46,786 nt of DNA from Arenimonas sp. (GCF_022842045.1 NZ_JALHQI010000018.1:1-46786); one strand, 5' to 3'; shown: positions 16,466-25,131, counted from the stretch's first letter. Made by a program: numbers and translations. Notes: a model not told the origin generated them from the sequence alone.

Positions 16466-17638
16466 TCATTCGACCCGGCAGAACACGGCCTTGAGGTAGC
16501 GGCTTTCCTTCACGTGCGCCATGAACGGATGGTCGGCGCCGGCGCCAGCCACCTTCAGCACCTGCACCGTGCGCCCGGCGTAGAAGGCCGCGCGGCGGAT
16601 CATGTCCAGAAATTCCTCTTCGCTCACCAGGCCCGTGCAGGAACAGGTCAGGAGCACGCCGCCGGGCTTGATCACCTGCATGGCGAGCTTGTTCATGTCG
16701 TTGTATTTCTTCAGCGCCGCGATCACCTGGTCGCGGTCGCGGGTGAGCTTGGCCGGGTCGAGGATGACCACGTCGAACAGCTCGCCGCGCTGCTGCGCAT
16801 CGCGCAGGTAGTGGAACAGGTCGGCCTGCACGAACTTCACCTTGGCGTCGTTCAGGCGCGCGTTCTTCTCGGCGACCTCCAGGATTTCCTCGTCCAGGTC
16901 GATGCCGATCACTTCATCCGCGCCGCCGCGCGCCTTGGCGTAAATCGCGAAGCCGCCGGAATTGCAGCAGATGTCGAGCACGCGCTTGCCGGCGGTGAAG
17001 CGGGTGAGGAATTCGCGGTTGTCGCGCTGGTCGGCGAAGAAACCGGTCTTGTGGCCGCTGCCCGGGCTGGCGCGGAACTTCAGGCCGTGCTCGGTGATGA
17101 CGCTGGGCTCGGGCGCCGGCGGCGAGCGGAAATCAAAGCTTTCCTGCTTCTGGACGTGCTCTTCCGAGAAGCTGTAGACGCGGCAGCCCGGGAACTCGGT
17201 GCGCAGCGCGCTGTAGATCCATTCCCGGTAGCGGAACGGGCCGGCCGAGAAGAACTCGACCACCAGCAGGTCGCCGTAGCGGTCGATGACCAGGCCGGAG
17301 ATGCCGTCGCCTTCGGAGTGCACGACGCGCCAGGCGTCGGTGGTTTCGTCGAGCCTGAGCAGGTCCCGGCGCAGCGCCACCGCGGCGCGGATCTTCGCCG
17401 CGAACCAGGCTTCGTCGATGGCCTCGTTCCGGTCTTCGGTCAGCACCCGCAGCGCGATGCGGGAATGGCCGTTGTAGAACCCGCGCCCCACCCACTTGCC
17501 GCTGTTGTCGACGATGTCCACCAGGCTGCCCGGCTTGGGCTTGGCCACGGGCTTCTCGACCATTTTCTGGAAGATCCAGGGGTGGTTGGAGCGGCGTTCG
17601 ATCTTGAGCTGGATGACGGGCAGGGCGGCGTTGTTCAT
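16466..17638 (-). CDS. rlmI: 23S rRNA (cytosine-5) methyltransferase, RlmI-like
   Basis: Uses S-adenosylmethionine to methylate a cytosine of 23S rRNA (C1962 in E. coli). The 390-residue protein has an N-terminal PUA domain (residues ~8-85; 'RRSNHPWIF', 'GKWVGRGFYN'), a middle domain ending 'GLKFRASPGSGHKTGFF', the AdoMet motif 'VLDICCNSGGFAIYA' near 223 and the catalytic cysteine motif 'TCSC' near 346. Length and order fit RlmI well. The ATG at 17638 is preceded by a non-coding gap to the diguanylate cyclase gene. Confidence 0.9.
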   Translation of the reverse strand: MNNAALPVIQLKIERRSNHPWIFQKMVEKPVAKPKPGSLVDIVDNSGKWVGRGFYNGHSRIALRVLTEDRNEAIDEAWFAAKIRAAVALRRDLLRLDETTDAWRVVHSEGDGISGLVIDRYGDLLVVEFFSAGPFRYREWIYSALRTEFPGCRVYSFSEEHVQKQESFDFRSPPAPEPSVITEHGLKFRASPGSGHKTGFFADQRDNREFLTRFTAGKRVLDICCNSGGFAIYAKARGGADEVIGIDLDEEILEVAEKNARLNDAKVKFVQADLFHYLRDAQQRGELFDVVILDPAKLTRDRDQVIAALKKYNDMNKLAMQVIKPGGVLLTCSCTGLVSEEEFLDMIRRAAFYAGRTVQVLKVAGAGADHPFMAHVKESRYLKAVFCRVE

Positions 17639-17671
17639 GCGCGAATGATACCGGGGCCGGCCCGGGGGCGC

Positions 17672-18847
17672 TTACCGCGGGTTCGCCAAGGCCATCTCCA
17701 CCCGGTCGCCGCCGGCGCGCTTGGCCCGGTACATGGCCTGGTCGGCGCGCTTGAGCAGGCTGTCGAGCACGTCGTCGTCCGCCTGCAGCTGGGCCACGCC
17801 GATCGACAGCGGCGCCGGCACCTCCTGGCCCTGGAAACGCATGTGGGCATGGTTGATGCCGTCCCGCAGCCGCTCCGCCACCACCCGGGCCCCGTTGAGG
17901 TCGGTGCTGGGCAGCAGGGCCACGAACTCGTCCCCGCCCAGGCGCGCCAGCACGTCCTCGCCACGCAGCACCAGGCGCGCCCGCTCGGCCAGGTGCCGCA
18001 GCAGGCTGTCGCCGGCGTAGTGCCCCAGGCTGTCGTTGACCGACTTGAACTGGTCCATGTCCATCAGCAGCAGCGAAAGCGGCCGGCCGTGGCGGCGCGA
18101 CTCGGCGATCAGGCGCGCGCCCTGCTCGGCCAGGCCGTTGCGGGCCAGCACGCCGGTCAGCGCGTCCACGGTGGCCAGCTTGCGCAGGTCGGCGTAGGCG
18201 CGCTCGGTGTGCATCAGGATGAAGCCCAGGCTCAGGAACATCACGCCCACGCAGGCGTAGACGAACACCACCATGTCGCTGGCGGAGGCATCGAGCAGGC
18301 TGCCGGTGGCCCGCGGCGCCCAGGCGTGCTCGCCGAACCGCCAGGCGGCCACCAGCACGCCGAAGGCCGCGAAGGCACCGGTGAGCCGGGCGGCCGTGAA
18401 GCCGCCCTGCACGATCGCCGGCCGCAGGGCCCAGGCGATGGCGCCCATCAGGGTCATGGCGCAGGCCGAATTCACCAGCACGCGGGCGCTGTAGTGCGGC
18501 CGGTATTCGCTGAACACCACCAGCAAGGCCATCGCCCCCAGCACCGCGCCCCACCAAAGGAAGCGTCGCTCGGGCAGCCCCTGGAAGCCGCGCACCGCCC
18601 GGCACATCTCGGCAAAGCCGAGCAGCAGCAGGCCATTTCCCAGGGTGATCGAGGCCGCGTCGGGCAGGACGCCGCGGCCGGCCAGCAGTGCCCAGGCGGC
18701 GGGGTGCAGCAACAGGCCGACGGTCCAAATCCGCAGGTGGCGCCGGCGTTCCGCCGGGAAGCCCCGGCCGGCCTGGGTCAGCAACAGCACAGTCAGGGCG
18801 CTGAGCAGCACCCCCACCAGCATCACCGAGCGCACATCCAGACCCAT
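17672..18847 (-). CDS. Membrane-bound diguanylate cyclase (GGDEF)
   Basis: Makes c-di-GMP from two GTP. The 391-residue protein has six or seven membrane helices in residues 1-215 (a sensing module of unknown ligand), a short linker and a GGDEF domain at ~220-385. The active site 'GGDEF' is intact, and the product-inhibition I-site RxxD (RGED) sits five residues before it, so feedback control is expected. It is clearly a paralogue of the gene at 20941: the membrane parts align in layout and the GGDEF parts share 'RRHGxPL', 'GHxAGD' and 'EDVLxRLGG'. It is divergent from the terC riboswitch/operon. Confidence 0.9.
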   Translation of the reverse strand: MGLDVRSVMLVGVLLSALTVLLLTQAGRGFPAERRRHLRIWTVGLLLHPAAWALLAGRGVLPDAASITLGNGLLLLGFAEMCRAVRGFQGLPERRFLWWGAVLGAMALLVVFSEYRPHYSARVLVNSACAMTLMGAIAWALRPAIVQGGFTAARLTGAFAAFGVLVAAWRFGEHAWAPRATGSLLDASASDMVVFVYACVGVMFLSLGFILMHTERAYADLRKLATVDALTGVLARNGLAEQGARLIAESRRHGRPLSLLLMDMDQFKSVNDSLGHYAGDSLLRHLAERARLVLRGEDVLARLGGDEFVALLPSTDLNGARVVAERLRDGINHAHMRFQGQEVPAPLSIGVAQLQADDDVLDSLLKRADQAMYRAKRAGGDRVEMALANPR

Positions 18848-18913
18848 CCCCGCCTCCCGCGCCGCTGAGGTCGCCCCCTTAACCTACCCCAGAACGCCCC
18901 GGCCAAACCGTGA

Positions 18914-18944
18914 TTGACACCCGGTTCACCGTTCGTGCCAGACT
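18914..18944 (+). promoter_or_regulatory. Candidate promoter for the terC riboswitch transcript
   Basis: A perfect TTGACA -35 hexamer lies at 18914-18919; a weak -10-like CAGACT is at 18939-18944 (19-bp spacing, so the -10 is uncertain). Transcription would start near 18951, immediately before the riboswitch. Confidence 0.45.
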
Positions 18945-18954
18945 CTGGCCCGTA

Positions 18955-19059
18955 GAAGGGGAGTAGCTCCCGCTGCCGATATCGTCATCACGGACCCGGA
19001 CCTTTGTCCACGGCCCCGGTACGGCAGGCAGGTCCCACGGACCTGCGAGCGAGACCTTC
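18955..19059 (+). ncRNA. yybP-ykoY manganese riboswitch
   Basis: The two conserved ends of this riboswitch class are present. The 5' strand reads GAAGGGGAGTAGC (18955-18967) and the 3' strand GCGAGACCTTC (19049-19059); GAAGG pairs with CCTTC as helix P1. A strong internal hairpin (GCAGGTCC/GGACCTGC, 19028-19046) lies just before the 3' conserved strand. The class binds Mn2+ and turns on manganese exporters. The downstream gene is terC/alx-like, a standard partner. Between aptamer and start codon (19060-19139) there is a GC hairpin (19079-19095) but no T-run, so control is more likely at translation than by termination. Confidence 0.88.
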
Positions 19060-19139
19060 GCCCGCCAGCGACGAACGCCGTCCCGTCCCGGGACGTCGCG
19101 CCCGCCGGCGGTCGAGGCAGCTCGCCACCGGAGAAATGT

Positions 19140-20102
19140 TTGGAAACCATCGCCACCCCCCTGATGTGGGTCGTCTTCACGGCCTTCGTACTCGCTGCGC
19201 TCGCGGTCGACCTGCTGGTGCTGCGCCAGAACGGCCCGCACAAGGTGTCCACCCGCGAGGCGCTGCTGTGGTCGGCGGCCTGGATCGCGCTGGCCCTGGT
19301 CTTCAACGCCGGCCTATGGTTCTACCTGCAGGGCCGCCTGCCGGAACCCGAGGCCAACCGGATCGCGCTGGAGTTCCTGACCGGCTACCTGGTCGAGAAA
19401 GCGCTGGCGGTCGACAACATCTTCGTCTTCCTGATGCTGTTCACCTACTTCGGCGTGCCGGCGCAGTCGCAGCAGCGGGTGCTGATCCTGGGCGTGCTGG
19501 GCGCGATCATCCTGCGCGGCATCCTGATTTTCGTGGGCGCGGCGCTGATCGCGAAGTTCCACTGGGTGCTGTACCTCTTCGGCGCCTTCCTGCTGTTCAC
19601 CGGCATCAAGATGTTCTGGGCCGTGGGCCAGGAGCCGGACATGGACAAGAACCCTATCCTGCGCTGGATCACCGGCCACCTGCCGCTGATCCGCCGCTAC
19701 CACGGCGAGGCGCTGTGGATCGGCGAGGGCAAGCGCCGCAAGTACACGCCGCTGTTCGTGGTGCTGGTCATGATCGCCATCACCGACGTGATCTTCGCGG
19801 TCGATTCGATCCCGGCCATCTTCGCGATCACGCTCGACCCCTTCATCGTGCTGACCTCGAACGTGTTCGCGGTGCTGGGCTTGCGCGCGCTGTACTTCCT
19901 GCTGGCCGACATGGCCGACCGTTTCCACCTGCTGGCCTATGGCCTGGCGCTGGTGCTGGTGTTCATCGGCACCAAGATGCTGATCATCGACATCTTCAAG
20001 ATCCCGGTCGCGGTGTCGCTGGGCGTGGTGGGCGCGACGCTGGTGACGGCGATGGTGCTGAGCCTGATGATCAAGCCCAAGGACGCGGCCGGCCCCGCCT
20101 GA
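19140..20102 (+). CDS. TerC/Alx family membrane protein, likely Mn2+ exporter
   Basis: A 320-residue integral membrane protein with about nine helices. Family hallmarks are 'VEKALAVDNIFVFLM' (helix 3, Asp for metal) near residue 83 and 'DVIFAVDSIPAIFAIT' near 218; the acidic residues in these paired motifs are thought to carry the cation. TerC/Alx proteins export Mn2+ or help load secreted metalloenzymes. The start is a TTG (19140-19142) with GGAG at 19130-19133; an overlapping ATG is out of frame. The yybP-ykoY riboswitch upstream strongly supports a manganese role. Confidence 0.93.
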   Translation: METIATPLMWVVFTAFVLAALAVDLLVLRQNGPHKVSTREALLWSAAWIALALVFNAGLWFYLQGRLPEPEANRIALEFLTGYLVEKALAVDNIFVFLMLFTYFGVPAQSQQRVLILGVLGAIILRGILIFVGAALIAKFHWVLYLFGAFLLFTGIKMFWAVGQEPDMDKNPILRWITGHLPLIRRYHGEALWIGEGKRRKYTPLFVVLVMIAITDVIFAVDSIPAIFAITLDPFIVLTSNVFAVLGLRALYFLLADMADRFHLLAYGLALVLVFIGTKMLIIDIFKIPVAVSLGVVGATLVTAMVLSLMIKPKDAAGPA

Positions 20103-20145
20103 GGCCGGCCTTGCCCCCGCCGGCGCCGGCCCCCACCTAGTGGCG

Positions 20146-20907
20146 ATGGACGAACAAGCCCGGGAACACGCCGCCGCGGTCCGCGACCGCTTCCGCCGCG
20201 CGCTGCTGGCCAGCATGGCCTTCGTGGCGGCGCTGGGGGCGATCTTCTTCGCCGGCCCCTGGCTCGGCGACCTGCGCCCCTTCACGCTGTCGCCGCAGTC
20301 GCCGGCGGGCCTGCTCGGCGTGCTGACCGCGCCGCTGCTGCACGGCTCGGCCGGCCACTGGCTGGCCAACAGCTCGGCGCTGCTGATCCTCGGCACCCTG
20401 GTCGGCACCGTGTACCCGCGCGCCGGCCTGCGGGCGCTGCCGGTGATCTGGCTGCTGTCGGGCCTGGGCACCTGGGTGATCGGGCAGTCGCCGTCCTTCC
20501 ACCTTGGCGCCAGCGGGCTCACGCACGGGCTGGGCTTCCTGCTGTTCACGCTCGGCGTGCTGCGCCGGGACAAGGCGGCGATCGCGGCCGGTTTCATTGC
20601 GTTCTTCTTCTTCGGCGGCATGCTGCTGACGGTGCTGCCGCGCGAGGCCGGCATCTCCTGGGAGTACCACCTGTGCGGCGCCATCGCCGGCGTGCTGGCG
20701 GCCTTCGTCTGGCGCCACGCCGACCCGCAGCCACCGCGGCCACGCTACAGCTGGGAAGACGAAGCGGACGAGGCGGCGCCGGATCCCGAGCTCGAGCTGC
20801 CCTCGCCCGGCGAGGTGCCGGTGCTGTGGCAGCGCCAGGACGAGCCCACCGGCGTGGTGCTGCCGTTCCGGCCGCGCGACCCGTCCCAGGCGCCCGACGA
20901 CCGCTAG
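20146..20907 (+). CDS. Rhomboid family intramembrane serine protease
   Basis: A 253-residue six-helix membrane protein. The catalytic dyad is visible: Ser123 in 'GASG' and His175 in 'EYHLCGAIAG'. The supporting H71-N75 ('HWLAN') corresponds to the HxxxN of rhomboid helix 2. A cytoplasmic, acidic and Pro-rich C-terminal tail of about 60 residues follows. ATG 20146 is chosen; a GTG two codons earlier (20140) is also possible. It follows terC by ~40 bp and may be cotranscribed with it. The substrate is unknown. Confidence 0.88.
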   Translation: MDEQAREHAAAVRDRFRRALLASMAFVAALGAIFFAGPWLGDLRPFTLSPQSPAGLLGVLTAPLLHGSAGHWLANSSALLILGTLVGTVYPRAGLRALPVIWLLSGLGTWVIGQSPSFHLGASGLTHGLGFLLFTLGVLRRDKAAIAAGFIAFFFFGGMLLTVLPREAGISWEYHLCGAIAGVLAAFVWRHADPQPPRPRYSWEDEADEAAPDPELELPSPGEVPVLWQRQDEPTGVVLPFRPRDPSQAPDDR

Positions 20908-20940
20908 ACCGGGGTCGCGACGCGGCGCAGACTCGCGGCC

Positions 20941-22152
20941 ATGACCGCTACGGCCACCGCCTGGCTCTTCGACATCCGCTCGGCGCTGCTGGTCGGCGCG
21001 CTGCTGACGCTGATGATCGGCATGGTGCTGCTGCTGGTCGGTCGGTCGCTGGCGGCCGACTACCGGCCGAGCCTGTTCCACTGGATCGCGGCGACGCTGC
21101 TGCAGCCGGCCGGGTTCGTGATGCTGAGCCTGCGCGACCAGCTAGACCCCTGGGTCAGCACGGTGCTGGCCAACACCTGCATCGCGCTCGCCTTCGCGGC
21201 CTATGCGCGCTCACTGCGGCTGTTCTACCGGACGCCATCGCCGCCGTGGCGGCTGTCGGCGCTGGTGCTGCTGTCGGTGCTGATCTCGGTGTACTGGGGC
21301 GTGGTGGCGCCGGACCTGACGCTGCGGCTGATCGCGATCTCGCTGGCGCTGGGCGGCCTGCTGGCTTACAGCGCCTGGACCGTGTTCCGGCACGCCGAAC
21401 GGCGCGGCCCGATCCGCCTGGTCACCGGCGGCGTGTTCGCCGGGTCGGCCGGCATCATGTTCTATCGCGCCGGCGCGCTGGTGGTCGATCCGGGCCTGGT
21501 CACCGGCGTGTTCCAGATCACCCACGTGCAGCTGCTGACCTACGCGGTGGGCAGCGTGCTGCCCGTCATTGCCACGGTCGGTTTCCTGCTGATGTGCACC
21601 GAGCGCAGCCAGCGGGAGCTCGAGCGCGCGGCGCGGGTGGACTACCTCACCGACTGCTACAACCGGCGCGCGATCGAGGAGCAGGGCGCGCGCGCGATGG
21701 CGGCGGCGCGCCGGCACGGGATGCCGCTGGCGGTGCTGGTGATCGACATCGACCACTTCAAGCGGATCAACGACGAGCTCGGGCACGCCGCCGGCGACCA
21801 GGCGCTGGTGCAGTCGGTGGCGCGCATCCGCGCCGAGATGCGGGCTGAGGACGTGCTGGGCCGGCTGGGCGGCGAGGAGTTCATCGTGCTGATGCCCAAC
21901 ACCGACAGCGCCAGCGCGGTCAGCGCCGGCGAACGCATCCGGCTGGGCTTCGCGGCGCGGCCGCTGGTGCTGGCCGAGGGCCGGCGCTCGGCCACGCTGT
22001 CGATCGGCGTGGCGATGCTGGCGCCGATGGACCGGCACTTCTCGCAGCTGCTGCAGCGCGCCGACCGCGCGATGTACGCGGCCAAGAACGCCGGCCGCAA
22101 CCTGGTGATGGCCGACGCGATGAGCGGCTGGGAGCCCGGTCCGTCGCGCTAG
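20941..22152 (+). CDS. Membrane-bound diguanylate cyclase (GGEEF)
   Basis: A 403-residue c-di-GMP synthase with an N-terminal module of about seven membrane helices (residues ~10-220), a linker and a GGDEF domain at ~228-390. The active site reads 'GGEEF', and an I-site RAED is placed exactly five residues before it. It is a paralogue of the divergent gene at 17672. The stop lies in a CTAG that also supplies the stop of the convergent DUF2238 gene. Confidence 0.9.
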   Translation: MTATATAWLFDIRSALLVGALLTLMIGMVLLLVGRSLAADYRPSLFHWIAATLLQPAGFVMLSLRDQLDPWVSTVLANTCIALAFAAYARSLRLFYRTPSPPWRLSALVLLSVLISVYWGVVAPDLTLRLIAISLALGGLLAYSAWTVFRHAERRGPIRLVTGGVFAGSAGIMFYRAGALVVDPGLVTGVFQITHVQLLTYAVGSVLPVIATVGFLLMCTERSQRELERAARVDYLTDCYNRRAIEEQGARAMAAARRHGMPLAVLVIDIDHFKRINDELGHAAGDQALVQSVARIRAEMRAEDVLGRLGGEEFIVLMPNTDSASAVSAGERIRLGFAARPLVLAEGRRSATLSIGVAMLAPMDRHFSQLLQRADRAMYAAKNAGRNLVMADAMSGWEPGPSR

Positions 22153-22778
22153 CCGATGCCAAGCTGGCGGTCGTGCCGGCGGCCGAGCAGCAGCAGCGCC
22201 AGGATGGCGCCGCACAACGCCAGGAACATGTCCCACTGCGTGTCCCAGACATCGCCCTGGGTGGCCAGGAAGGCATCGGCCTCGCCGCCCCACACCAGCG
22301 CCGCCCACCACTCGATCAGCTCGAAGAAGGCACTGAACGACAGCGCCGCCGCGACCACCAGGTAGTTCAGCCAAGGCCCGCGCAACAGGGGCGTGCGCCG
22401 CAGCAGCAGTTCGCGCGCCAGGATCGCCGGGACGAAGCCCTGGAAGAAGTGGCCGACGCGGTCGTAGTGGTTGCGCGACAGGTCGAAGGCGTCCTTCGCC
22501 CACAGTCCCAGCGGCGTCTCGGCATAGGTGTGGGCGCCGCCGTAGATCAGCACCAGGGCGTGCGCCGCCAGCAGCCAGGCCAACAGCCGCGTCAGCGGGA
22601 AGCGGCCCCAGGCCAGCGCGACCAGCGGCAGGCCGACGACCACCCAGATCACTTCCAGCGCCCAGGTGAGGCGGTCGTGCGGCGCAAGGCCCGACCACGC
22701 CAGCGCCACCAGCACGAGGGTGACGATCAGCCAGCCTTCGCCCCTTCCGGGGGAAGTGAGGGTTCCGGTTCCCGCCAT
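22149..22778 (-). CDS. DUF2238 (YjdF-like) inner-membrane protein
   Basis: A 209-residue protein with six predicted membrane helices. Family-like motifs are 'YGGAHTYAETPLG', 'RNHYDRVGHFFQGF', 'FFELIEWW' and 'GDVWDTQWDMF', rich in conserved His, Asp and Glu near the membrane face. The function of the family is unknown. ATG 22778 is chosen because the protein then begins just before the first helix and GGAG lies upstream; the longer in-frame extension to 22955 runs over the next gene's start region and is unlikely. It overlaps the convergent diguanylate cyclase by the four bases CTAG. Confidence 0.82.
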   Translation of the reverse strand: MAGTGTLTSPGRGEGWLIVTLVLVALAWSGLAPHDRLTWALEVIWVVVGLPLVALAWGRFPLTRLLAWLLAAHALVLIYGGAHTYAETPLGLWAKDAFDLSRNHYDRVGHFFQGFVPAILARELLLRRTPLLRGPWLNYLVVAAALSFSAFFELIEWWAALVWGGEADAFLATQGDVWDTQWDMFLALCGAILALLLLGRRHDRQLGIG

Positions 22779-22864
22779 GTGCCTGCTCCCGTTGTCGACT
22801 TCGCCATCATTCCACGGCGGCGGCGACGGTGTTAGCGTCGGCCGTCCTCCCTGGAGCCCCAACC

Positions 22865-24514
22865 ATGCGCCTGAAGCTCGCCCCGCTCGCCCTTTGCCTG
22901 CTCGTCGCCTGCAGCGGTGCGCCCGAAGCGCCACCCGCCGCGGTCGCGCCGGCACCGCCGACGGACGACGGCGCGCGCCGCATCGAAGCCGACGTCGCCT
23001 TCCTGGCCGACGACTTGCTGGAGGGCCGCGCCGCCGGCACCCGCGGCTACGACCTCGCCGCGCGCTACGTGGCCAGCCGCTACCGCGCCATCGGCCTGGC
23101 GCCGGCGGGCGACGACGGCAGCTACTTCCAGAAGGTGCCGCTGCTCGAGGCGCGACGGGTGCGCGAGGGCGCGGCGTTCACGGTGCAGCGCGAGGACGGC
23201 GACCTCAGCTTCGTGTTCCAGGACGAATTCCTGCCCGGCCTGAACTTCAACGCGGGCAGCCATGTGGTGAATGCGCCGCTGGTCTTCGTCGGCCAGGCAG
23301 TGCATGCGCCGGAGCTGGGCCACGACGATTTCGAAGGCGTGGACCTGCGCGGCAAGGTGGCCGTTTACTTCTCCGGCGCCCCGGCCACCTTCGGCAACAC
23401 CCAGCGCGCGTTCCATTCCTCCGGCCTGCAGAAGATGGGGCAGTTGGCGTCTCGCGGCGCCGTCGGCGCCATCGGCCTGGGCAACCCGGTGGACGAGGCC
23501 AAGTACCCCTGGGCGCGCGGCGCCCGCAACTGGCAGATGCCGGGCATGCGCCTGGTGGACGCCGAGGGCAGGCCGGTCGATGCCTGGCCCGAACTGAAGG
23601 CCACGGCCAGCCTGGGCGTCGATGGCGCCCGCAAGCTGCTGGCCGGCGCGCCGATGCCGGTGGACGAGATTTTCGAACGCCGGGAGAAAGGCGAGCTGGA
23701 GTCCTTCGACCTGCCGGGCCGGGTGACGCTGGCGGGTGCCACCGAGCTAAAGCGCGTGGACAGCGTGAACGTGGTCGCCAGGCTCGCCGGCTCCGACCCG
23801 GTGCTGGCCGGCGAACACATCGCCTACAGCGCGCACCTGGACCACATCGGCATCGGCGCCGAGGTGGACGGCGACGGCATCTACAACGGCGCGTTCGACA
23901 ACGCGCTGGGCATCGCGGTGATGCTGCAGGCGGCGACCGAGCTGCAGGCCGATGCGACCAAGCCGCGGCGCTCGGCGCTGTTCGTGGCGGTGACGGCGGA
24001 GGAGCGGGGCCTGCTGGGCGCCGACTACTTCGCGAAGTTCCCGACCGTGCCGCGCGAGTCGCTGGTGGCCAACATCAACATGGACATGCCGGTGTTCCTG
24101 ACCGACGTGACCGACGTGGTGCCGATCGGCATCGAGCATTCCACGCTCGAAGCCGACGTGCAGGCCGCCGCGGCACAGCTGGGCGTGGGCCTGACGCCGG
24201 ACCCGAAGCCGGAGGAGGTGGTGTTCGTGCGCTCGGACCAGTATGCGTTCGTGCGCCAGGGCATCCCGGCGGTGTACCTGGACGCGGGCATCAAGGCGCG
24301 CAACCCGGACGTGGACGCGCTGGCGCTTTACGAGGATTTCCTCACCGGCCACTACCACCAGCCCAGCGACGAAACCGACCTGTCGATCCACTACCCCAGC
24401 GCGGCGATGCTGGCGCGCCTGAATGCCGAGATCGGCCGCCGCGTCGGCAACGCCGATGCCCGCCCCGCCTGGAAGGAAGGCGACTTCTTCGGCAAGACCT
24501 TCGGCGGCCAGTAA
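22865..24514 (+). CDS. M28 family zinc aminopeptidase, lipoprotein, with PA-domain insertion
   Basis: A 549-residue exported peptidase. The signal peptide ends in 'LLVACSG' (lipobox Cys16), so it should be anchored in the envelope. A protease-associated (PA) insertion lies around residues 140-260 ('DLRGKVAVYF'). The co-catalytic zinc ligands of M28 are visible: 'HLDHIG' near 330, 'FDNALG' near 350, 'EERGLLG' near 380, 'INMDMP' and 'HQPSDE' near the end. It removes N-terminal amino acids from peptides; specificity cannot be read. ATG 22865 gives the signal peptide; the earlier in-frame GTG/ATG does not. Confidence 0.92.
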   Translation: MRLKLAPLALCLLVACSGAPEAPPAAVAPAPPTDDGARRIEADVAFLADDLLEGRAAGTRGYDLAARYVASRYRAIGLAPAGDDGSYFQKVPLLEARRVREGAAFTVQREDGDLSFVFQDEFLPGLNFNAGSHVVNAPLVFVGQAVHAPELGHDDFEGVDLRGKVAVYFSGAPATFGNTQRAFHSSGLQKMGQLASRGAVGAIGLGNPVDEAKYPWARGARNWQMPGMRLVDAEGRPVDAWPELKATASLGVDGARKLLAGAPMPVDEIFERREKGELESFDLPGRVTLAGATELKRVDSVNVVARLAGSDPVLAGEHIAYSAHLDHIGIGAEVDGDGIYNGAFDNALGIAVMLQAATELQADATKPRRSALFVAVTAEERGLLGADYFAKFPTVPRESLVANINMDMPVFLTDVTDVVPIGIEHSTLEADVQAAAAQLGVGLTPDPKPEEVVFVRSDQYAFVRQGIPAVYLDAGIKARNPDVDALALYEDFLTGHYHQPSDETDLSIHYPSAAMLARLNAEIGRRVGNADARPAWKEGDFFGKTFGGQ

Positions 24515-24530
24515 GGCATCAGGAACGGGG

Positions 24531-25010
24531 TCAGGCGAGGTGCGCGAGGGGGAGGGCGCGCGCCTTCTTCACGGTGCGCAGGACGAAGCTGGAGTTGACG
24601 TCGGCGACGCCGGTGGCGTTGAGCAGGTGGTCGAGCAGGAAGCGGGAGAAGTGCTCGAGGTCCTGCACCGCCACGTGCAGCAGGTAGTCCATGTCCCCGG
24701 TGAGGGCGTGGCAGGCGATCACCTCGTCCCAGTCGTTGACGCGCCGGGTGAAGCCGGCGATGGCCTCGGCGTCGTGGCGCGAGAGCTGCACGCGCACGAA
24801 GGCCTGCAGGCCCAGGCCGACGCGCGCCGGATCCAGCACGGCCGAGTAACCCGCCAGCACGCCCGCCTGCTCCAGCCGCTGCACCCGGCGCAGGCAGGCC
24901 GAGGCCGACAGGCTGACCCGCTCGGCCAACTCGGCGTTGCTGATCCGGCCCTCGCGCTGGAGGATGGCAAGCAGGGCGAGGTCGGTGCGATCGAGGCCGG
25001 GGCTGTCCAT
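24531..25010 (-). CDS. Lrp/AsnC family transcriptional regulator
   Basis: A 159-residue regulator: an N-terminal helix-turn-helix ('LAILQREGRISNAELAERV', then 'SASACLRRVQRL' as recognition helix) and a C-terminal ligand-binding RAM domain ('ALTGDMDYLLHVAV'). The ATG at 25010 fits the family N-terminus ('LDRTDLALL'). It is divergently transcribed from phenylalanine hydroxylase with 121 bp between them, holding two Lrp-type 15-bp palindromes. The simplest reading is that it senses an aromatic amino acid and controls phhA and itself (inference). Confidence 0.92.
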   Translation of the reverse strand: MDSPGLDRTDLALLAILQREGRISNAELAERVSLSASACLRRVQRLEQAGVLAGYSAVLDPARVGLGLQAFVRVQLSRHDAEAIAGFTRRVNDWDEVIACHALTGDMDYLLHVAVQDLEHFSRFLLDHLLNATGVADVNSSFVLRTVKKARALPLAHLA

Positions 25011-25034
25011 TCGTGGCGTACCTTGGCGTATTGA

Positions 25035-25049
25035 CGCAATTATATTGCG
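25035..25049. promoter_or_regulatory. Lrp-type operator palindrome, site 1
   Basis: The 15-bp dyad CGCAATTATATTGCG has 6-bp perfect arms and an AT-rich centre, the standard geometry of Lrp/AsnC sites. It lies 25 bp upstream of the regulator ATG and shares its half-sites with site 2. Confidence 0.6.
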
Positions 25050-25074
25050 CCAGGCAGGCCAATCCGCGCAACAA

Positions 25075-25089
25075 CGCAATCCTCTTGCG
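25075..25089. promoter_or_regulatory. Lrp-type operator palindrome, site 2
   Basis: CGCAATCCTCTTGCG has the same CGCAA/TTGCG arms as site 1 and its start is exactly 40 bp away, about four helical turns, so both sites face the same side of the DNA. It lies just upstream of a -10-like TAGACT (25102-25107) for phhA. Confidence 0.6.
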
Positions 25090-25131
25090 TCGGCTCGCCG
25101 CTAGACTGGAGGCCTGTTCCCGGAGCCGACC

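Noticed and set aside
15773-18868. 1031-codon plus-strand frame
   Set aside because: It runs antisense across the PNPOx-like, rlmI and cyclase genes and has Gln/His/Arg/Gly-rich shadow composition.
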